Below, piece after piece: positions 60,201 through 64,000 of a stretch of 64,000 nt of DNA (its first letter is position 1; the number at the start of each line of letters is the position of its first letter). A program made the position numbers and the translations under genes. Location: NCBI RefSeq assembly GCF_041276405.1, contig NZ_JBGGGT010000002.1, positions 1,401,001 to 1,465,000 of the forward strand, in the 5' to 3' direction. The notes under the pieces were generated by a model, which was not told the DNA's origin, made no database searches, and saw nothing but the letters and a program-made list of their open reading frames with translations. This stretch comes from Microvirga sp. TS319 (GTDB taxonomy: Bacteria > Pseudomonadota > Alphaproteobacteria > Rhizobiales > Beijerinckiaceae).

Positions 60201-61880
60201 GGCGAGATCCTCGACGCGGCTGCCGATTGAGTCGTCGGCCAGGCGCACGGCGCTTTCGAGGTGCTCGCGCACCTCGTTGCCGCGCAAGGTGATCTGGCTT
60301 CCGATCTCGGACGCCGTCGCGGCCAGATGTTCGCGGAACTCGTTGCCGCGGGCGATGATGTCGCCGGTCACGTCCGAGCCGGTGCTGGCGAGCTGCTCCC
60401 GCAGGGCCGAGCTGCGCGCCGTGAGCTCCTCGCTCACGGAAAGGCCGGCTGCGGCGATCTGATCGCGCATCTCGGTCGTGCGGGCGGAAATGTCGTCGCC
60501 GATCACGCCGCCGGTCGCGGCCAGCTTCTCGGTGATCTCGCTGCCGCGCTGCACGAAGCTCTCTTCCAGGTTCCTGGCCGTCTGTTCGAAGGCCTCGCGC
60601 ACGTCGTTGCCCTGCTGGGCAAGGGCGTCGATGACGCCGCGGCCGGTCTCGGCCAGGGTGCGGGTGACCTGGCTTGCGCCTTCCTGCAGGTGGCGGGTGA
60701 GGACGTCGCCGGTGCGCTCGAAGGCGCCGGTGATGTCCTGGGCCTTGCCTTCGAGGGCGCTCGTGATGGTGGTGCCGACCTCGGCGATGCCCGTCTTGAT
60801 CTCCTCGCTGGCGCCCGAGAGGCGGTCCACGAGCTCGACGCCGCGGCTCGCCATTTCCTCGACCACGCGCTCGCCGGCGCGCCCGAGCGCCTGGGTAATC
60901 TGGTCACCCTGCTGTTCGAGGGAGCCGGTGACCTTGTCGCCCGCGCCGCCGAGGGCGGTGACGACGCGCTCGCTGGCGGTGTCCAGGTCCTGGATCAGGT
61001 TCTGATGCGCGCCCGTGATGGCACCGCGCACACGCTCCGCGTTGGACACGATGGCCTCGCGCTGTGCCACGAGCTCCTCGATGAGGGAGCGGATGCGGAT
61101 CTCGTTGTCGGAATAGGCGCGCTCCAGGGTCGAAATCTCGCTGCGCACCAGGGTCTCGAGCTCGCCGGCGCGGGCAAGCGCGCGTTCCACGCCGTCACCC
61201 ACGGCCGCCACCTCGCGGCGCACGGCCTGAGAGACGGAGAGGACCGCGTCGGTCGAGAAGTTTTCGGGCTGGGCGAGGCGCACGGCCACTTCGCCGACGG
61301 CGCGCGCCACCATCTTCATCTCCTGCGAGCGGATGGTGAGCATCGCGGCGATGAAGAACAGGAAGATCGGAGCAACGACGGCGACGGCGCCGAGCGTCAG
61401 CTGTGCGGTGGAGAAGGCGGCGAGCAGATGCTCGGGCGCGGCGATCCCCTGCGCGTAGAGGAAATAGCCGACGGCGCTGACCCAGAGGAGAGATGCGATG
61501 ACCGCGAAGACGTAAGCACGGGAGGAGGGGCGAACCTGAAGGGCCTGCAGCATCACCCCGACGTTCTGGCGGTCGTCGTTGGCGACGGCGGCGCGGTCGG
61601 GCGCGAGGAAGCCGGAGCGGGGCGCATCCTCCAGCCTCATGTCGCGCTCCTGCGAGCGGCTGTCCTCGTCCTCGCCCGGAACGTCGGGATTGAGGGAGAA
61701 GGGGCCCTTCGTGAAGTCATGCGCGTCGATATCCGGAAGCCTGGGCTCGTCGGAAGAAGACTGGCTGTTCGGCTGGTCCGGCGAGGAGATCTCGAACGTC
61801 TCCTCGAGATTGAGCGCCTGCTCGACAGCCGAAAGGGCCGCCTCCGCCGGGTCTTTTATCTTCTTCTGCTCGGTCGCCAT
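57213..61880 (-). CDS. Giant coiled-coil membrane protein, growth pole ring (GPR)-like
   Basis: 1555 residues. A polar acidic N-terminus, two membrane helices (about 122-143 and 160-183), then over 1100 residues of helical repeats, and a conserved C-terminal domain (DLWDRYRRGETNVFSRRLYT) after a Pro/Ala linker (about 1365-1450). In the middle, 11-residue units of the type LGxRxxEIxxx run in register (LGTRVGEIAQA, LGDRSDEIAEA, LGARAFEINQT). This apolipoprotein-like build matches Agrobacterium GPR, which forms a ring at the growing pole. Start ATG follows GAGGGCGG; frame upstream to 62015 is discounted. Orthology is inferred by architecture only. Confidence 0.85.
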   Translation of the reverse strand: MATEQKKIKDPAEAALSAVEQALNLEETFEISSPDQPNSQSSSDEPRLPDIDAHDFTKGPFSLNPDVPGEDEDSRSQERDMRLEDAPRSGFLAPDRAAVANDDRQNVGVMLQALQVRPSSRAYVFAVIASLLWVSAVGYFLYAQGIAAPEHLLAAFSTAQLTLGAVAVVAPIFLFFIAAMLTIRSQEMKMVARAVGEVAVRLAQPENFSTDAVLSVSQAVRREVAAVGDGVERALARAGELETLVRSEISTLERAYSDNEIRIRSLIEELVAQREAIVSNAERVRGAITGAHQNLIQDLDTASERVVTALGGAGDKVTGSLEQQGDQITQALGRAGERVVEEMASRGVELVDRLSGASEEIKTGIAEVGTTITSALEGKAQDITGAFERTGDVLTRHLQEGASQVTRTLAETGRGVIDALAQQGNDVREAFEQTARNLEESFVQRGSEITEKLAATGGVIGDDISARTTEMRDQIAAAGLSVSEELTARSSALREQLASTGSDVTGDIIARGNEFREHLAATASEIGSQITLRGNEVREHLESAVRLADDSIGSRVEDLATRLETASQRVSESVTVQGQSLESNLAEVGERISSLLGSRVEEFQTSLDTRGQEFSETLSRHADEAQTRLAGTGKDIVLAIATQGARVNDVLNRTAENLTSTVETRTREVEETLGSRLEAFESVMGRGGELADRISRDVGSLTETISGRFEEMDQLITVQGRTVAETFAERAREATTAIETQLSALEEHASRRTTEITSNFDTIVERVDGVLSARSTALNEALVVRTGELARVMAEGGRDVANALQTRVDEISQAITAKTSTIADTLSSRAEQIGETLDVRASSINEILGTRVGEIAQALENRISTINQILGDRSDEIAEALGARAFEINQTLGSRADEIASTLDERVSKFEERVVNRLGGVAEAIDERGQAVVSSLNSRIGEIRSIFDTQGNSLVETLGSRGEVIGREVEAVTENTLRALEERSKTMLSSLQERTMELTSSYAQSTEAMRTAIDDGAERTVETLVGTNERLRGELADVLGRLQEASRTLQEVAASASGNLGAVEDGLGGRVQQIETLLSEVASQANRASEQVADQVEALRSVSSGAIQQAMDLAQSLDERGRTLTETTYEQINTLTQAASALERVESRMNEAVASRQGALDELLGRIQERSQDLESVTRAFTTLVEGSLENAESKARQIGSVLSEAATTTTQAIGEQFERIRLTTGVESERTAASLRTTYEKAAAEMAEALGGATAKFRETMGELRGMTGQIQRELEATRAELRRGVVELPQETQETTANMRRVVADQIKALNELSALVSRSNRVVDAAPAAQPRRAAVNETPVAATMAAVAAAVEQRIAPPVPAPAPNVARQPEPRPAAAPAPAPAPAPVRQASVERPAPRREEAAAARDAGRGGWLSDLLTRASRDEEEPARGSARARANGLESLDSISVDIARMIDHDAAVDLWDRYRRGETNVFSRRLYTAQGQQTFDEIRQKYRLDTEFRQTVDRYVDEFERLLTEVSRDDRDSTLTKTYLTSETGKVYTMLAHASGRFE

Positions 61881-62198
61881 GATCCGCCCTCGTGACGCAA
61901 CTGATGGTGGTTGAAGCCGCCGCATGCCCTTGACCGTCAAGAGGCGATTACGTGACGTCAGCCGGCACGGAAAACTGCTGACAGTTCTTCCGCACGGTAA
62001 TCTACTGTTTACCAAGCGAGTTTAGCGGCCGGTCATGCTCAAGGAAACCCGGTATCCCCTGCCACTTGCGAACGTCGTTAACGGCTCAGTAACCTGCACT
62101 ACCGGGGAAAATACGGCGAAAAGACGGCAAGCCCACGCTCATCTCTCGTCATCCGGCGCGCCGTATCTTAAATATGCGCCGTCACAGAAAGGTCCGCA
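61881..62198. other. 318-bp divergent intergenic region, no gene seen
   Basis: Separates the minus-strand coiled-coil gene from plus-strand ferredoxin. It must hold both promoters, but I find no hairpin, repeat or clear hexamer pair. The open frame reaching back into it from the coiled-coil gene has no conserved look. Confidence 0.5.
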
Positions 62199-62519
62199 AT
62201 GATCAACATTACTTTCATCGATGCCGAGGGCACAGCCCGGACCGTCGAGGCCGAGGAGGGCTCGACCGTCATGGAAACCGCCATCCGCAACGGCATTCCC
62301 GGTATCGAGGCCGAATGCGGCGGCGCCTGCTCCTGCGCGACCTGCCACGTCTATGTCGACGAGGAGTGGGAACCCGTCACCGGCCAGCCTCAGCCCATGG
62401 AAGAGGACATGCTGGACTTCGCCTTCGACGTGCGTCCCAATTCGCGCCTGTCCTGCCAGATCAGGGTCAGGCCGGACATGGACGGTCTCGTCGTTCACAC
62501 GCCCATCCGTCAGGGCTGA
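62199..62519 (+). CDS. 2Fe-2S ferredoxin, adrenodoxin type
   Basis: 106 residues with Cys40, Cys46, Cys49 and Cys85 in the adrenodoxin pattern CGGACSCATCH ... LSC, plus acidic helix WEPVTGQPQPMEEDMLDF used for partner docking. Transfers electrons to P450s, haem A synthase, or Fe-S assembly. AAAGG precedes the ATG. Sixteen bases before a UspA gene. Confidence 0.93.
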   Translation: MINITFIDAEGTARTVEAEEGSTVMETAIRNGIPGIEAECGGACSCATCHVYVDEEWEPVTGQPQPMEEDMLDFAFDVRPNSRLSCQIRVRPDMDGLVVHTPIRQG

Positions 62520-62534
62520 TCCGGAGGTTACGCC

Positions 62535-62960
62535 ATGTTCAAGACGATCCTGGTTCCCATCGATCTCGGTGAGGTCGGAGCGGCCAAGGCCGCTCTCGAC
62601 AAGGCGGTCGCGCTCGTCGAGAACGGCGAGGGCAGCATCCGTCTCATCTATGTGCGCGCCATCGTCCCCATCACCTATATGGAGTTCATGCCTCCGGCCT
62701 TCGACCAGGAGCAGCAGGACGAGGCCGAGCAGAAGCTCGCCAAGCTCGCAGCCCAGGTGAAGCTCCCCGCCGAGCGCGTCTCGGCCGTGGTGCGGCTCGG
62801 CTCCGTTTACGGCGAGGTGCTCGACGAGGCCGAGAAGACCGGCGCGGACCTCATCGTCATCGGCTCGCACCGTCCGACCATGGCGACTTATCTTTTGGGC
62901 TCCAACGCCTCCACCATCGTGCGCCACGCCAAGTGCTCGGTCCTGGTGGTGAGGACCTGA
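62535..62960 (+). CDS. Universal stress protein UspA, single domain
   Basis: 141 residues: start MFKTILVPIDLGEVGAAK, nucleotide motif GSHRPTMATYLLGSNASTIV (G-2x-G-9x-GS/T type with changed spacing), end VRHAKCSVLVVRT. Soluble; likely ATP-binding stress protein. GGAGG upstream of the ATG. In an operon with the ferredoxin. Confidence 0.92.
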   Translation: MFKTILVPIDLGEVGAAKAALDKAVALVENGEGSIRLIYVRAIVPITYMEFMPPAFDQEQQDEAEQKLAKLAAQVKLPAERVSAVVRLGSVYGEVLDEAEKTGADLIVIGSHRPTMATYLLGSNASTIVRHAKCSVLVVRT

Positions 62961-62970
62961 CGGGCTCCTC

Positions 62971-63008
62971 TGTCATCCCGAGTTCGCCTGTGGCGCCTCG
63001 GGATGACA
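62971..63008. repeat. 12-bp stem hairpin TGTCATCCCGAG / CTCGGGATGACA
   Basis: Perfect 12-bp arms, 14-nt loop, 10 bp after the UspA stop, with no T-run. The TCATCCCGAG-type hairpin is seen repeatedly in alphaproteobacterial genomes as far as I recall; here it separates converging genes and could act as an mRNA 3' end. Confidence 0.65.
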
Positions 63009-63081
63009 GGAGTGCGTCTGACGAGGATGGCAGGGACTGCCCCGGAACCGGACCGGGAACGGCCATGACGGCAGAGGCCGT

Positions 63082-63651
63082 TCAGACCGCCTTCGGCATC
63101 AGATCGTCCGGCAGTGCGCCGGAGCTGAAGGGGCGGGGCTTGTTGAGGCGGACCATCGGCTCGATCTGCCAGATGCCCACCATGGCCAGCAGCGCGCCCA
63201 TCAGGGCGATGCCCGTGGCCCCCATCCGGAGGGCCTGCCAGATCAGGTAGGCCGTCGCCAGAAGCGACAGGATGGCGACCGCAGCGGTCGAGAACCAGAG
63301 CCACCAGGGCTTGCCGGCGACGAGGCGGGCCTGGGGATTGGCCCTCGCGATGGCCGCGCACAGGCTTTGGGCGAAGGCCCGGTACTCCGTCGTCATCTCC
63401 TGCGCCTCGATGAGGCTGCGCCAGTGGAGGGAACCGAAGGTGAAGGCCTTGCCATCCTTCATCGTGACCTTCGTGCGGAAGGACCTCTGGCCGATGCGGC
63501 CGGGCTCGTAGGTCATGCGCACGGTCTCCACCGCGCCGAGGCGAACCTCATTCACCTTGCGGCCGGAATCCACGATCAGCCGGTCGCCCTTGATGGCAAA
63601 GCTTATCGGCCCGCCGATCGGGCGGGGGTTGTGGGTATAGGTCTGGCTCAT
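63082..63651 (-). CDS. Conserved membrane protein of unknown function
   Basis: 189 residues: a soluble N-terminal half with beta-rich appearance (SFAIKGDRLIVDSGRKVNEV; TVTMKDG-like KVTMKDGKAFTFGSLHWRS), perhaps a PH-like fold, then two membrane helices (WWLWFSTAAVAILSLLATAY and TGIALMGALLAMVGIW). Function unknown to me. Its ATG is 4 bp after the VWA gene stop, so the two are one unit. Confidence 0.8.
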   Translation of the reverse strand: MSQTYTHNPRPIGGPISFAIKGDRLIVDSGRKVNEVRLGAVETVRMTYEPGRIGQRSFRTKVTMKDGKAFTFGSLHWRSLIEAQEMTTEYRAFAQSLCAAIARANPQARLVAGKPWWLWFSTAAVAILSLLATAYLIWQALRMGATGIALMGALLAMVGIWQIEPMVRLNKPRPFSSGALPDDLMPKAV

Positions 63652-63655
63652 GCCG

Positions 63656-64000
63656 TTACCGTACCAGTTCGCGCATGGCGTGGTCTATGCCTTCGAGGGT
63701 GAGCGGATGCATGCGCCCGGCAAAGAGTTGCCGCATGAGCGAGACTGACTGGGTGTAGGTCCAGTGGTTCTCCGGTACGGGGTTCAGCCAGACCGCTTTC
63801 GGGAAGTGCTCCAGGATCCGCCGGATCCAGACCTGGCCTGCCTCCTCGTTCCAATGCTCCACGGAGCCGCCCGGATGGGTGATTTCATAGGGACTCATGG
63901 ACGCGTCGCCCACGAAGACGACGCGGTAATCGGACGGATAGGTGCGGATCACGTCGAGCGTTGGGATCTTCTCGTCGAAGCGGCGACGGTTCTCCTTCCA
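63656..64000 (-). CDS. VWA domain protein, CoxE-like (5' end outside window)
   Basis: C-terminal 114 residues only. DYRVVFVGDASMSPYEITHP carries the second metal-site residues of a CoxE-type VWA domain, followed by WIRRILEHFPKAVWLNPVPE and HWTYTQSVSLMRQLFAGRMH. These proteins usually pair with a MoxR AAA+ ATPase, expected just beyond 64000. The reading frame continues off the window edge. Partner and role cannot be seen. Confidence 0.85.
   Translation of the reverse strand, partial: WKENRRRFDEKIPTLDVIRTYPSDYRVVFVGDASMSPYEITHPGGSVEHWNEEAGQVWIRRILEHFPKAVWLNPVPENHWTYTQSVSLMRQLFAGRMHPLTLEGIDHAMRELVR

Noticed and set aside
57051..61895. Long antisense frames opposite the coiled-coil gene (1059 and 544 codons)
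   Set aside because: Stop-free only because the repetitive Arg/Glu/Ala-rich codons on the other strand give no stops in this frame; composition is Gly/Arg/Asp-rich with no known domain.

Overview
The window looks like chromosome of an alphaproteobacterium of the order Hyphomicrobiales (Rhizobiales), most likely near Methylobacteriaceae. Microvirga is my best guess for the genus, but it is a guess. Pointers are high GC, a giant apolipoprotein-like polar-growth protein, the membrane urate oxidase PuuD, a MlaE permease with a fused STAS domain, a LigD-type repair protein and many RIME-like intergenic palindromes. I saw no rRNA, tRNA, transposase, integrase, prophage or CRISPR array.

Region 1 (1-13.7 kb): glycogen and trehalose metabolism. 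On the minus strand lie treZ, a fused malQ-treY, glgB and glgX (cut by the window edge). Divergent to them is glgA, followed by a LuxR-type response regulator. Together they make, branch, trim and rearrange alpha-glucan and convert it to trehalose. Region 2 (13.7-22.6 kb): SelO AMPylase, three small unknown genes, an Mfd-type translocase, another small unknown gene, a double-PAS GGDEF protein and a Gre-type elongation factor. Region 3 (22.6-34.7 kb): livK-livG-livF-livH-livM importer, DMT exporter, thioesterase, SMP-30 lactonase, tandem UspA, PPK2, GST and a LigD with PE and POL domains but no ligase domain. Region 4 (34.7-40.1 kb): peptide ABC importer (oppA, B, C and a fused DF ATPase). Region 5 (40.2-44.1 kb): urate to allantoate pathway (puuD, uraH, fused puuE-uraD) plus a GlcG-like protein. 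Region 6 (44.1-52.7 kb): LysM protein, rhodanese, two cytochromes c, XRE-cupin regulator, DMT exporter, LpxH-like phosphatase, glycosyltransferase, MFS transporter and dipeptide epimerase. Region 7 (52.8-56.8 kb): Mla-type lipid transport operon. Region 8 (57.2-64 kb): growth-pole-ring-like coiled-coil protein, ferredoxin, UspA, a small membrane protein and a truncated VWA protein.

The most unusual feature is a family of intergenic mosaic elements at 11 loci, plus a second hairpin type and a hybrid of the two. Each is built from two palindromic modules (A and B) whose starts lie 60-61 bp apart, and the outer ends usually read TAG or CTAG. At seven genes the element's terminal TAG is the stop codon. 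Between livK and livG the element fills the whole gap, supplying the stop at one end and a possible ATG at the other.
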